A stretch of DNA of 64,000 nucleotides from Citrobacter farmeri (GCF_019048065.1 NZ_CP077291.1:248001-312000); one strand, 5' to 3'; counted from the first letter of the stretch, positions 45,290 through 54,027 are shown. Numbers and translations: made by a program. The notes: generated by a model from the sequence alone, not told the origin.

Positions 45290-48124
45290 ATGAAACGCGT
45301 CTTTTACCATGCTTTTTTCCCCGCATTATGCTTAACAGCGTATCCGCTTGCGGCGGCAGAAACTCTCCCTACGCCTTACCCCCCCGTGCAAACGACTACG
45401 ATGCCGGGCGACCTGACGTCGAATCCGGACTATACCAATCACTGGGATTGGGTGAAAGAAACGTGGGAAAAAGGTTATTCCACTTTCTCCATCAAAGACA
45501 AAAAATACATTGCGAACCAGGAAATCATCCTGCTTAACCCTGCATATTCCAAACAGGTCGTGACGTTATTAAATGAGTCGTACAGTTACAACAACACGTT
45601 AAATTCCGTTCAGCTTAATATCGGTGACGGTATTTATGAAGCTGCGGGCTCTGAAGCGGTGAATACTACGATTAAAGGCGAATACACCAATAGTAAAGGG
45701 AATATTGAAACGGGTGTTTTACAACTGAATAACGATGGTAAGGCCTTCCATACACTGGTAGAGAATAACGGCGCCCTTACGCTGAATGGCGATTCAGAAG
45801 CCTATGACACCGTGGTGAAAACTGGCGGAAGGCAGACCGTAGGGGGGCGCGGCTATGCCCAGGCGAACCTCATTGATGGCGGCACGCAGGTGCTCTCTGT
45901 CACCAGCACCGCGTTGGTTGAAGATACGATTGTGCAAAATGGCGGCCAGCAGATCATTTATAGCGGGACCGCGAAAAACTCTCATATTGGCGCGGGCAGC
46001 TATCAGCTTGCCAGCGGGCTGGCTCTGGACACATTCCTGTATAACGGCGCATTCCAGCAGGTTTATAGCGGAAAAGGTGCGGAATACGTCGCTGACCGGG
46101 ATACCACGGTGTATGCGGGCGCGCGACAAACGATTACCTCCGGAATTTCAGAAAATGCGCAGGTTTATGGTACACAGGTGATCACTGGTGTAGACGGTCA
46201 ATGGAGTGGAGGAGACTGGATTTCCGACAGCAATTCTACAGTGCGCGTCAATGGACAACAGGCGAAGGACGCCACCATTCATGCGGGAGGGTTGCAACGA
46301 ATTCAGACCGGTAATGCAGACGGGACGCAAGTCTACGGCACACAACTGGTTAATGGTCAGAAAGGCGGTTGGTCCGGTGGACGCTGGGTTGAACAGGAAG
46401 GCTGGACGGGGGGGATTCGCGCCAACGCGACCAATACAACCGTTCATGCCGGAGGCCTCCAGCAGCTCGCCTGGTACGGTGAAGCCAGTAACACGGTCAT
46501 TGATGGTGGACGCCAGGAGGTTCTCGCGCTGGGACATATTTCGAACACAACGCTTCGCAATGGCGGGAGCAGCCTGATTGCCTATGGCGGTTATTCAACT
46601 GACGCGCTGACGGTAGAAGAGGGTTCTCTGACGATGGAAGGAGGGAGCGTACATGACTGGACAGGAAATCTGGGCAAAGGAGCCTGGGCTGCTGCCGTGG
46701 ACTTACAAAACCCCTCTGCGGTTCTCTACCTGAAACACAATGCTGACACCGCCGAATCCGTCGCGACGATTAAAGCCTTAGCGAACAATGGCGTGGTCAA
46801 TTTCAGCTCATCGGAGGGGCACACTGCGGGACAGTTTAACCGTCTGGAGCTCACCACGCTTGAGGGGAACGGTACTTTCGTCATGAACACCAATTTATCC
46901 GGTGGCATGGGCGATTTTCTGAACGTTTCTGAATCTGTCAGCGGGCAATTTAACGTCACAGTGCAGGATTCAGGAAGTGAGTTACGCACTCGCACTGCTG
47001 CGCCTTACCATCTGATTTATGCCAACGGGAGCGCGGGCGATACGTTTGCGATGACAAACGGCAGCGTCGATCTTGGTGCATATAAATACTATCTGGTGCA
47101 TGGCGCTGACAGCGACAAAGACAACTGGTATCTGTCGCCACAAGCGAATACGCCAGAACCAGGCCCCGATCCTGATCCAGGCCCTTCCCCGAATCCAGAA
47201 CCAGAAGTAAAACCGGATTTATCAGAAAGCGCTAAAGCGGTGATTGCCATGGCGAATGTGACCCCCACCTTATGGGACGCTGAGCTGACCACGCTGCGGA
47301 CACGTCTCGGTGAAATTCGTCAGATGCGTGACCATGAAAATGGCGTATGGGGTAAATATATCAGTAGCCGGTACCGCGTATCCACAGAGCACGTAGGTTA
47401 CCGCCAGGATGTGAATGGCGTGATGTTCGGCGGTGACACGCGTTTTGAGTTGGAAAATAGTGCATTAATTGTTGGCAGTATGGCTTCTTATACGCGTGCG
47501 GATCTTGACGCATCCAGCACAAATGGCAAAGCCGACAGTTATGGCATCGGGCTGTATACGACCTGGTTACACAACAGCGGTTATTACGTTGATGGTGTGT
47601 TGAAATCCAACTATTTCCGCACTGAGAATAACCCTTACTTCAACGGGGGACGCACACATGCGAAAGATAATACCGTGGGTGGGGGCCTGTCTGTCGAAGC
47701 CGGGAAGCATATTGCGCTGGAGAGCTGGTTTGTAGAGCCGTACATTCAGGCATCGTGGTTTATGGGAGACAGGACCCATTATAAACTCGACAGCGGCATG
47801 TCGGTTAAAGCGGACAAGACCCAGTCTCTGAAAGGGGAAACGGGGTTAACCTTCGGTAAGAATGTGGCGTTGGCGGATGGGACAATGATACAGCCTTACG
47901 CGAGACTGGCAGTTCGTCATGAGTTTATGAAGAACAATGATGTCGTTATTAACCACACCGAGAAGTTTACAAATGATCTGTCTGGTACAAGCGGTAAATA
48001 CGGCCTGGGGATGACAGCAAAACTGAACGATCGGTGGTCCGCCTGGGGAGAGGTTAGCTACGAAAAAGGCCAACATATCGAGACGCCTTATAGTGGCCAA
48101 CTGGGCATTCGCTATAGTTTCTGA
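45290..48124 (+). CDS. AIDA/Ag43-like autotransporter adhesin
   Basis: A 944-residue type Va secretion protein. It has a signal peptide (MKRVFYHAFFPALCLTAYPLAAA), a passenger of about 600 residues made of short repeats such as TTVHAGGLQQL and TVIDGGRQEVLALG that fit a beta-helix, a proline-rich linker (PEPGPDPDPGPSPNPEPE near residue 622) and a C-terminal 12-strand beta-barrel ending GIRYSF, the outer-membrane signature. The passenger is of the self-associating adhesin type. Another in-frame ATG at 45278 would add four residues. It is preceded by an orphan LuxR-like gene and ends at a bidirectional terminator. The binding partner is unknown. Confidence 0.93.
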   Translation: MKRVFYHAFFPALCLTAYPLAAAETLPTPYPPVQTTTMPGDLTSNPDYTNHWDWVKETWEKGYSTFSIKDKKYIANQEIILLNPAYSKQVVTLLNESYSYNNTLNSVQLNIGDGIYEAAGSEAVNTTIKGEYTNSKGNIETGVLQLNNDGKAFHTLVENNGALTLNGDSEAYDTVVKTGGRQTVGGRGYAQANLIDGGTQVLSVTSTALVEDTIVQNGGQQIIYSGTAKNSHIGAGSYQLASGLALDTFLYNGAFQQVYSGKGAEYVADRDTTVYAGARQTITSGISENAQVYGTQVITGVDGQWSGGDWISDSNSTVRVNGQQAKDATIHAGGLQRIQTGNADGTQVYGTQLVNGQKGGWSGGRWVEQEGWTGGIRANATNTTVHAGGLQQLAWYGEASNTVIDGGRQEVLALGHISNTTLRNGGSSLIAYGGYSTDALTVEEGSLTMEGGSVHDWTGNLGKGAWAAAVDLQNPSAVLYLKHNADTAESVATIKALANNGVVNFSSSEGHTAGQFNRLELTTLEGNGTFVMNTNLSGGMGDFLNVSESVSGQFNVTVQDSGSELRTRTAAPYHLIYANGSAGDTFAMTNGSVDLGAYKYYLVHGADSDKDNWYLSPQANTPEPGPDPDPGPSPNPEPEVKPDLSESAKAVIAMANVTPTLWDAELTTLRTRLGEIRQMRDHENGVWGKYISSRYRVSTEHVGYRQDVNGVMFGGDTRFELENSALIVGSMASYTRADLDASSTNGKADSYGIGLYTTWLHNSGYYVDGVLKSNYFRTENNPYFNGGRTHAKDNTVGGGLSVEAGKHIALESWFVEPYIQASWFMGDRTHYKLDSGMSVKADKTQSLKGETGLTFGKNVALADGTMIQPYARLAVRHEFMKNNDVVINHTEKFTNDLSGTSGKYGLGMTAKLNDRWSAWGEVSYEKGQHIETPYSGQLGIRYSF

Positions 48125-48142
48125 TGGTTCTGATTAAGCGTT

Positions 48143-48177
48143 AAAAAAGCCCGCGCAGCCTGGGCGGGCTTTTTTAT
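48143..48177. terminator. Bidirectional terminator between autotransporter and dehydrogenase
   Basis: The stem aagcccgc/gcgggctt is flanked by six A residues on the left and six T residues on the right, so it can end transcription from either side; both flanking genes face it. Confidence 0.93.
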
Positions 48178-48221
48178 TTGAAAAGAACTTATCTGTGCTA
48201 TTAGGGCATGCAGCCCGAGGA

Positions 48222-49130
48222 TTATAACGTCCCGGTACCGCCGTCAGAACACCAGACCTGCCCGGAGGTATAGCTGTTCTCCGCAGAAGCCAGGGTGACA
48301 TACAATGGAGCAATCTCAACGGGCTGACCAGGACGTCCGAGCGGCGCATTAGCACCAAATTGCTCGATTTTCTCCTGTGGCTGACCTCCACAACATTGCA
48401 AAGCTGTCCAGTAAGGGCCGGGAGCAACGGCATTTACCCGGATCCCTTTCGACGCCAGCTGTTTTGCCAGCGATTTCGTAAAAGCAACGATCGCCGCCTT
48501 AGTCTGCGCATAGTCCAGCAGGATCTCACTCGGCTCATAGGCCTGCACCGAGGAAGTATTGATAATGACGCTACCCGCCTGAAAGTGGGGGATGGCCGCT
48601 TTCGTAATCCAGAACATGGCGTAGACATTCGTTTTAAAGGTGGCGTCAAACGCCTCTGAGGTGAGATCTTCGATCGACTCACAGAATTGCTGGCGCCCGG
48701 CGTTGTTAACCAGAATATCAAGCCCGCCTAAGGACTCTGCTGCCTGGCTGACCAGTTGCTGGCAAAAAGATTCATCGCGGATATCGCCAGGAAGTGCCAC
48801 GACTTGTCTTCCAGCTTGTTTGATCAGGGCGACGACCTCGCGAGCATCTTCTTCTTCATGGGGCAGATAATTGATTGCCACATCCGCCCCTTCGCGGGCA
48901 TAAGCAATTGCCACCGCCCGACCAATACCGGAATCCCCGCCGGTAATTAACGCTTTCTTACCGGTAAGCCGACCGCGTCCCTGATAGCTTTCTTCACCAT
49001 GATCGGGAAGTGGTTGCATTTTCCCGGCAAGCCCCGGAAAAGGTTGTTTTTGGTGTGGAAAAGGCGGAGTGGGAAAACGTGCTGAATTGTTTTTATGTAT
49101 TTCAGATTTCCCATTATTTTCGTCAGCCAT
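48222..49130 (-). CDS. Short-chain dehydrogenase, YghA-like
   Basis: A 302-residue NAD(P)-dependent SDR with a hydrophilic N-terminal extension of about 55 residues, typical of the YghA/general-stress SDR group. The cofactor motif is ITGGDSGIGRA near residue 62, the structural NNAG is in LDILVNNAGRQ near residue 140, and the catalytic set is the serine in INTSSVQAYEP and the YAQTK tyrosine-lysine near residue 205. The substrate is unknown; E. coli YghA reduces aldehydes. It stands alone, convergent with the autotransporter. The symbol yghA is possible but not certain at this location. Confidence 0.88.
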   Translation of the reverse strand: MADENNGKSEIHKNNSARFPTPPFPHQKQPFPGLAGKMQPLPDHGEESYQGRGRLTGKKALITGGDSGIGRAVAIAYAREGADVAINYLPHEEEDAREVVALIKQAGRQVVALPGDIRDESFCQQLVSQAAESLGGLDILVNNAGRQQFCESIEDLTSEAFDATFKTNVYAMFWITKAAIPHFQAGSVIINTSSVQAYEPSEILLDYAQTKAAIVAFTKSLAKQLASKGIRVNAVAPGPYWTALQCCGGQPQEKIEQFGANAPLGRPGQPVEIAPLYVTLASAENSYTSGQVWCSDGGTGTL

Positions 49131-49451
49131 TCAATCACCTCTCATTATTTCATTGGTACGAAATAATAAGCGTAGAACAAAATTTAAGACTTGTGCATTA
49201 ATAATGATTTCATCGGTAAATTGTCCCTTGTGTTATGACAGGAGTGATGAGATTTATCCTGGTTTTATCGTGAGGTTTTCATTTTCAGACAAGTCAGGGC
49301 GTTAGTTTTGTTCGGGAATAAATTAACCAAATAATAAGCGAGACGGATGTTTTTTTAATGTGTTGAAATTTAACGCAACACATCAGGTTGCGTTCCGATA
49401 TCAAATTTGACTAAACACAGAAAGTCACTAACGTTACCTTCTTAACTGTGA
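49131..49451. other. Non-coding gap right of the dehydrogenase
   Basis: AT-rich sequence containing the probable promoter of the leftward dehydrogenase. No supported gene, repeat or RNA is seen here. The region to its right holds a decayed stress-gene fragment. Confidence 0.5.
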
Positions 49452-49546
49452 CAGTATTTAGCTGAAGACCGGGATAAAGCATCTGAAGCTGGCCGTAAGG
49501 TGGTCCGCGCAGCCACAGCGGCAGTTGTCAATCTGATCGTTCCTGA
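49452..49546 (+). pseudogene. Decayed YciG/YmdF-type KGG stress-protein gene
   Basis: A short stretch reads AEDRDKASEAGRK in one frame (from about 49460) and, after an apparent one-base loss in the codon after AGRK (aagg for an expected aaagg), GGPRSHSGSCQSDRS then a stop in the next frame. KGG-repeat general-stress proteins such as YciG read AEDREKASEAGRKGGQ at this point. No start codon or upstream half remains, so this is a remnant of a 3' segment. The match is from memory of the family and covers about 30 residues. Confidence 0.6.
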
Positions 49547-49709
49547 TGATTAATTTCAGATTCCTTTTTTAATTAAATCTCAGCATAAATTTTATGAAGG
49601 TAAAAACGATTGTCGATGCGTTACACATCGGCTTTCAGGTTTATGTCGTACGGAGATATCATTCAACTTACTAAAAAAACAGTGGCTTTGTCTGACAGAA
49701 TTTTTTCCA

Positions 49710-49775
49710 TTAGAATCGCCAGAAATTAACGGCCAATGCCAGGGCGATAATACAGAGTAAAACAACCCATCCCAC
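49710..49775 (-). CDS. Possible tiny membrane peptide
   Basis: A GTG at 49775 opens a 21-codon frame (VGWVVLLCIIALALAVNFWRF) that is a single hydrophobic membrane segment ending in basic residues. A gaggagg sequence precedes it at an 11-base distance, slightly long. The frame can be extended upstream to a TTG, giving about 33 residues. The composition resembles known enterobacterial small membrane proteins, but I do not recognise it and the gene call is tentative. Confidence 0.3.
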   Translation of the reverse strand: MGWVVLLCIIALALAVNFWRF

Positions 49776-50005
49776 TTTATTAAAAACCTCCTCGAGCTTC
49801 AGAAAAATCAACTTTCTTCAATATCGGGTATTTTTACGTTTTCTCTGGCTACCGCTAACCTCGCCGTTATGTTTGTATTTTTCCAGGCAAAGGATCGGTA
49901 TCAACGGCCGTCTGGACACAAAAATGCCCCCTCAGCGGTACGCGTTGACCGAATTCAGAAGTGGTTTCAATTACCGCCGCGCATCGAATTGCGTGAAGGT
50001 TGAGA

Positions 50006-50035
50006 TAAAAAAGAGCGCCCATTGGCGCTCTTTTA
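50006..50035 (-). terminator. Terminator at the end of the sor operon
   Basis: The stem agagcgcc/ggcgctct with an atgg-type loop is followed on the minus strand by six T residues. It lies just after the last gene of the L-sorbose operon. Confidence 0.9.
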
Positions 50036-50042
50036 GCCCTTC

Positions 50043-50855
50043 TTACCCGGCCCGGGCAAATTCCGCGGCTTCAACAATCAGGGCGTCATCCGGGCGCACG
50101 CCGGTGTACATCGCGAACTGCTCGACGGCCTGCAACGCAATCACTTCTGCGCCGCTGATGGTCTTTTTACCCCGCTTCTGCGCCAGCCTAATCACCGGGG
50201 TTTCCGGCGGCAGGGCGACGACATCGAACACCACGCTGGCGCTGGCAACCATGGCTTCGCTGTACGCCAGTTCATCGCTCTCTTTACCGCCGGCCATGCC
50301 AACGGGCGTGACGTTAACCAGAATGTCACAGGCAATGCCTTCCGGCAGCGGCTGCCACTGAAAGCCATACTGTTTTGCCAACGCCGGGCCGCTGTCCCGG
50401 TTGCGAGCGGCGACGATCACATCGCGAAAACCCGCGTCGCGAAAGGCGGCAATCACCGCTTTGCCCATCCCACCGCTGCCGCGAATCATTACCCGCGCAG
50501 CGGTGTCGAGCTGGTGGCGGGTAATCAGGCTTTTTACCGCGATGTAGTCGGTGTTGTAGCCTGTTAGTCTGCCGTCGTCATTGACGATGGTATTGACGGA
50601 ATCAATGACTTTCGCCGACGGATCGACTGCGTCAAGAAACGGCATGCAGCTCTCTTTGAACGGCATTGAGACCGCGCAGCCGCGAATACCTAACGCGCGA
50701 ACCCCTTTCACCGCGGCTTCAATGTCCTGAGTGGTGAATGCTTTGTAGATGAAATTTAAGCCCAGCTTTTCATAGAGATAGTTATGAAAGCGGGTCCCAA
50801 AGTTGCCGGGCCGACCGGCAAGCGACATGCACAACTGGGTGTCGCGGTTAATCAT
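50043..50855 (-). CDS. Shikimate dehydrogenase-like protein (SDH-L type)
   Basis: A 270-residue NADP-dependent oxidoreductase of the AroE superfamily, closely resembling the H. influenzae HI0607 type: MINRDTQLCMSLAGRPGNFGTRFHNYLYEKL at the N-terminus, AVSMPFKES (substrate lysine) near residue 62, NTDYIAVKSLI near residue 101 and the NADP loop RGSGGMGKAV near residue 125. Such enzymes act weakly on shikimate and their true substrate is unclear. The ATG lies one base after the sorE stop, with a gaggag site inside sorE, so it is translationally coupled to the sorbose operon. Longer in-frame starts would run into sorE. Confidence 0.9.
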   Translation of the reverse strand: MINRDTQLCMSLAGRPGNFGTRFHNYLYEKLGLNFIYKAFTTQDIEAAVKGVRALGIRGCAVSMPFKESCMPFLDAVDPSAKVIDSVNTIVNDDGRLTGYNTDYIAVKSLITRHQLDTAARVMIRGSGGMGKAVIAAFRDAGFRDVIVAARNRDSGPALAKQYGFQWQPLPEGIACDILVNVTPVGMAGGKESDELAYSEAMVASASVVFDVVALPPETPVIRLAQKRGKKTISGAEVIALQAVEQFAMYTGVRPDDALIVEAAEFARAG

Positions 50856-50856
50856 G

Positions 50857-52077
50857 TTAAATCTCCTCGGCATGCGACAGTAAATACTGTTCGGCTTCCT
50901 TAGACCAAATCCCGTGATGGCGTTCCAGAATAGCGCACAGTGCGGGATCGTCAATTTGGTTGAGGGCGGTTAACGGTAATGCTTTCCCGGTATAGACCAG
51001 CTTTTTACCGCCGCCCACTTTCGGCAGTTCCAGCGTGGTTTCACCTGCCGCATTCAGCCCAAGAATGTGTGTGACCACTTTGGCGGCCTGCACTTTCTTC
51101 TCTTCAATCAGTTTGACCGCCGCGCGCATGTCGTCCGTATTTCCCCCCGAGGTGCCCACATAGTGAGTGAAAGCGTAATGCACGTCGTAGAAATTGATCG
51201 GTGCGCTGAACTGTTTATCCTGCGGGCCGGCAAAGAAGTTCATGCAGCCATCGGGGGCGAGCAGGGAAGAGGCCAGGGTGACCAGTTGTTCGTTCGGTAC
51301 GAAAACAAAAATATCATCAAAACCGTGACCGCTGCTCAGCGCCATCAGCGTGTCGTACGCGGCATCCTGCGCATGCAGGTAGTGAATCAACGTTTGCGGT
51401 TCAGAAGGATAGTGTTTACGGGCATAGCTGAGTTTATCGTGGTTGGTATCGGTCACCACCAGTAGCGCCGGGTTGACTGGGCCATGCAGCGCATAGTCGA
51501 TCGCCAGCAGCCCCATCGGTCCCGTCCCGCCGAGGATCAGCGTGCGACCCTGCGGGCGAATCCCCATGTTGTGGTTATAGCTGCCTTCCTGAAGGTGATA
51601 GTTAGCGTTGAACGCGCCGATCACGCAGGAGAGCGGCTCGACCAGCGAACCTTCAAAGTAGGTCTCGCCTTCATAAGCCAGCAGGCAGTCTTGCTCCATT
51701 ACCACATTGGGGATCACGACGTGCGTGGCTTCGCCGCCCACCCACGGGAAGGAGTAGCCGGGGCAATCCGGGCGATCCGCCAGTTGCAGGTTCGCCTGGA
51801 TCACATAGCGCTGGCCGGGCTGAAACTTGTGCTGCCACTTTTTACCGACGGCGATAATATCGCCGCAGAACTCGTGGCCGATGATGATCGGGTGGGTCGC
51901 TACATCGTCTGGCACCTTTTTATGATCCTCTCCCTGACTGGCCTCTTTCCAGGAGGAGAGGCACAGGCTGTCGGTGACCACGGTTGCCAGAATTTCATCG
52001 TCCTGCATCTCGGGAAGTTCGAACGTTTCCAGGCGCAGATCGCGTTTGCCATAAAGGCGCAGAGCTGTCGTTAACAT
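50857..52077 (-). CDS. sorE: L-sorbose-1-phosphate reductase
   Basis: SorE reduces L-sorbose-1-phosphate to D-glucitol-6-phosphate with NAD(P)H. The 406-residue protein is a zinc-type medium-chain dehydrogenase: IIIGHEFCGDIIAVGKKW near residue 67 (zinc/catalytic region), FEGSLVEPLSCVIGA near residue 143 and the cofactor loop LILGGTGPMGLLAID near residue 183. It follows Klebsiella SorE along its length. I chose the ATG at 52077, after gaggtgg; a GTG nine bases upstream is in frame. It is preceded by a perfect 8-bp hairpin after sorM. Confidence 0.93.
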   Translation of the reverse strand: MLTTALRLYGKRDLRLETFELPEMQDDEILATVVTDSLCLSSWKEASQGEDHKKVPDDVATHPIIIGHEFCGDIIAVGKKWQHKFQPGQRYVIQANLQLADRPDCPGYSFPWVGGEATHVVIPNVVMEQDCLLAYEGETYFEGSLVEPLSCVIGAFNANYHLQEGSYNHNMGIRPQGRTLILGGTGPMGLLAIDYALHGPVNPALLVVTDTNHDKLSYARKHYPSEPQTLIHYLHAQDAAYDTLMALSSGHGFDDIFVFVPNEQLVTLASSLLAPDGCMNFFAGPQDKQFSAPINFYDVHYAFTHYVGTSGGNTDDMRAAVKLIEEKKVQAAKVVTHILGLNAAGETTLELPKVGGGKKLVYTGKALPLTALNQIDDPALCAILERHHGIWSKEAEQYLLSHAEEI

Positions 52078-52102
52078 ATATTCCACCTCATGTTGAGCGA
52101 TA

Positions 52103-52123
52103 GCCCCGGCTTATCGCCGGGGC
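52103..52123 (-). other. Intercistronic hairpin between sorM and sorE
   Basis: A perfect 8-bp stem, gccccggc/gccggggc, with a five-base loop lies in the 54-base gap between sorM and sorE. On the coding strand no T-run follows it, so it should not terminate; it more likely protects the upstream mRNA from 3' exonuclease and separates transporter from enzyme expression. Confidence 0.7.
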
Positions 52124-52131
52124 GAAAAAAA

Positions 52132-52956
52132 TCAGGACAGGAAGCCCAGAGCGTTACCGATAATCCCCAGACCAAACAGGGCGAAGATCAGCCATACCGG
52201 GTTAATTTTCTTGTTGAGCAGACGTACCATCAGCATCGTCAGGCCCAGCGCCAGCAGGCCGGGACAGAGCTGGTCAAGGATGTTCTGTACGGTCATGGTG
52301 ACGGTGCCGCCGTTAGCGTCAGGGGTTTGCGAAACCACCAGCGGCACGTTGATGCTGGTCCATTTGGTGACCAGCACCCCCATCACGAACAGGCCGAGAA
52401 TCGATGCGCCTTCGGTCAGTTTTTGCAGCAGGTTGCCACCCATATCACTGACGATGTTGACCCCTTTGTTGAAGCCAATTTGCAGGCCATACCACTTCAT
52501 CGCCAGACGGACCGCGTTGAAAATAAAGAAGAACAACAGCGGGCCTAGCACATTGCCGGACAACGCCAGCGACGCGCCGAGCGCGGCGGTAATCGGTCGC
52601 AGCGTGCCCCAGACTAGCGGGTCACCGACGCCCGCCAGCGGCCCCATCAGGCCGACTTTGATGCCGTTGATGGCGCCATCGTCAATCTCCGCCCCATTTG
52701 CGCGCGCCTCTTCCATGGCGGCAGTCACCCCAATCACCGGGCCGCACACCGCAGGTGTGGTGTTGAAGAACACCAGGTGACGCTTGAGGGCCGCCACCTG
52801 ATCTTCTTTCAGCGGGTACAGGCGCTTGATGGCGGGGATCATGTCGTAGCAAAAGCCCAATCCATGAATACGTTCAAAGTTGAAAGACGCCTGCTGCAGG
52901 TTGGAGCGAACAAACATGCTAAACAGGTCAGATTTGGTCAGTTTTTTCTGTTCCAT
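52132..52956 (-). CDS. sorM: L-sorbose PTS permease, IID subunit
   Basis: The 274-residue IID component of the mannose-family PTS for L-sorbose, an inner-membrane protein that forms the channel with IIC (SorA). It has the family's amphipathic N-terminal half (SNLQQASFNFERIHGLGFCYDMIPAIKRLY), GPLAGVGDPLVWGTLRP near residue 112, and membrane segments at the C-terminus (NKKINPVWLIFALFGLGIIGNALGFL). It starts 11 bases after sorA. Confidence 0.95.
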   Translation of the reverse strand: MEQKKLTKSDLFSMFVRSNLQQASFNFERIHGLGFCYDMIPAIKRLYPLKEDQVAALKRHLVFFNTTPAVCGPVIGVTAAMEEARANGAEIDDGAINGIKVGLMGPLAGVGDPLVWGTLRPITAALGASLALSGNVLGPLLFFFIFNAVRLAMKWYGLQIGFNKGVNIVSDMGGNLLQKLTEGASILGLFVMGVLVTKWTSINVPLVVSQTPDANGGTVTMTVQNILDQLCPGLLALGLTMLMVRLLNKKINPVWLIFALFGLGIIGNALGFLS

Positions 52957-52967
52957 GATGGGCTCCG

Positions 52968-53765
52968 TTAGTCATCAAGCTGGTCAAGGGCGGTAGAGGA
53001 GGCGGCTTGCGCCTGCGGCTCGGCTTTGCGCCACTGCGGGTTCAACTGGATGTAGACCAGCGCAATAATCGCGCCGACGCCACCAAAGGCCAGCAGGCTC
53101 AGGTCGAGGTAACCACCGGCGATAAAGCCGAGGAAGAAGAAGGGCATCAGGTACTTCACGCCCATCATGCGCAGCACCATGGCGTAGCCGACCACCACGA
53201 TAAAACCACCGGCAATTTGCAGGCCGCGAGTGACGAACTCCGGGATGGCGTTCAGCATATTGCTGACCATATCGGCACTGACAAACAGCGAAACAATCAA
53301 CGCCGGGATGGCGACGCGTAGCGCCTGGACGCCCAGCGCGGAGACGTGGAGGATATCGATGGTGCGAAAACGCGCCTCTTCTGCGGCCTTATCCGCCGCA
53401 TGCTGGAACACGACGGTGATAGTCCGGGCGAAGACGGTCAGGACCTGGCCTGCCGCCGCCACCGGCAGCGCGATAGCGATACCGGTCGCGATGCTCTGCT
53501 GGCCGACGATCACCAGAATGGCGGAGATAATACTGGCGAGCGCAGAGTCCGGAGACTGCGCGGCACCGACGTTCATCCAGCCAAGCGCGATCAGCTCCAG
53601 CGTCCCGCCGAGCATCACCCCGGTTTTTAAATCACCGAGGATCAGGCCGATAACCGTACAGGCAATGAGCGGGCGGTGAGTCTGAAATTCATCCAGCACG
53701 CTGCCCATCCCGGCAATACAGGAAAATATAAATATGGCGATAATTTGTAGGGTACTGATTTCCAT
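52968..53765 (-). CDS. sorA: L-sorbose PTS permease, IIC subunit
   Basis: The 265-residue IIC component of the mannose-type L-sorbose PTS. It is almost entirely hydrophobic, with FSCIAGMGSVLDEFQTHRPLIACTVIG near the N-terminus and GYAMVLRMMGVKYLMPFFFLGFIAGGYLDL near residue 203, both typical of ManY-class proteins. Its own start is preceded by a 262-base gap carrying an ERIC element, unusually long inside this operon; sorM follows after 11 bases. Confidence 0.95.
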   Translation of the reverse strand: MEISTLQIIAIFIFSCIAGMGSVLDEFQTHRPLIACTVIGLILGDLKTGVMLGGTLELIALGWMNVGAAQSPDSALASIISAILVIVGQQSIATGIAIALPVAAAGQVLTVFARTITVVFQHAADKAAEEARFRTIDILHVSALGVQALRVAIPALIVSLFVSADMVSNMLNAIPEFVTRGLQIAGGFIVVVGYAMVLRMMGVKYLMPFFFLGFIAGGYLDLSLLAFGGVGAIIALVYIQLNPQWRKAEPQAQAASSTALDQLDD

Positions 53766-53810
53766 AATGGGTCACCTTAAAGTGTGAACATCCCTGCCTG
53801 TTAAAGCATT

Positions 53811-54008
53811 TACACGTCGTCATTCAGGCTGCCTCTTTGTTGGCGGCATTACTCGTCTCATCCATGAGACTCGCCCTGACGGGCCGTCGCTTCGCAACGT
53901 TCAAATCTGTTCCCGACAGATTTGTGACTCACCCCAGTCACATAGTTATCTATGCTCCAGGGGATTCGCTCATTTGTCGCCGCGATGCATCCAGAATGAC
54001 TGTGTGTA
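53811..54008 (-). repeat. ERIC element with internal insertion, between sorB and sorA
   Basis: The plus strand reads gactcaccccagtcacatag, then ttatctatgctccaggggat and tcgctcatttgtcgccg, the core of the enterobacterial ERIC palindrome, with the left arm around gtcgtcattcaggctgcctc. The element is about 190 bases rather than ~127: a ~74-base segment (about 53851-53924) with its own hairpins gtctca/tgagac and aaatctgt/acagattt interrupts the arm. ERIC transcripts fold into long hairpins and can alter mRNA processing. Here it would separate IIA/IIB from IIC/IID expression. Confidence 0.85.
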
Positions 54009-54027
54009 TAAATACAGGCGCTTTTAT

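Noticed and set aside
52103-52123. Terminator after sorM
   Set aside because: The hairpin is strong, but on the operon's coding strand the T-run comes before the stem, not after it, so it should not terminate transcription.
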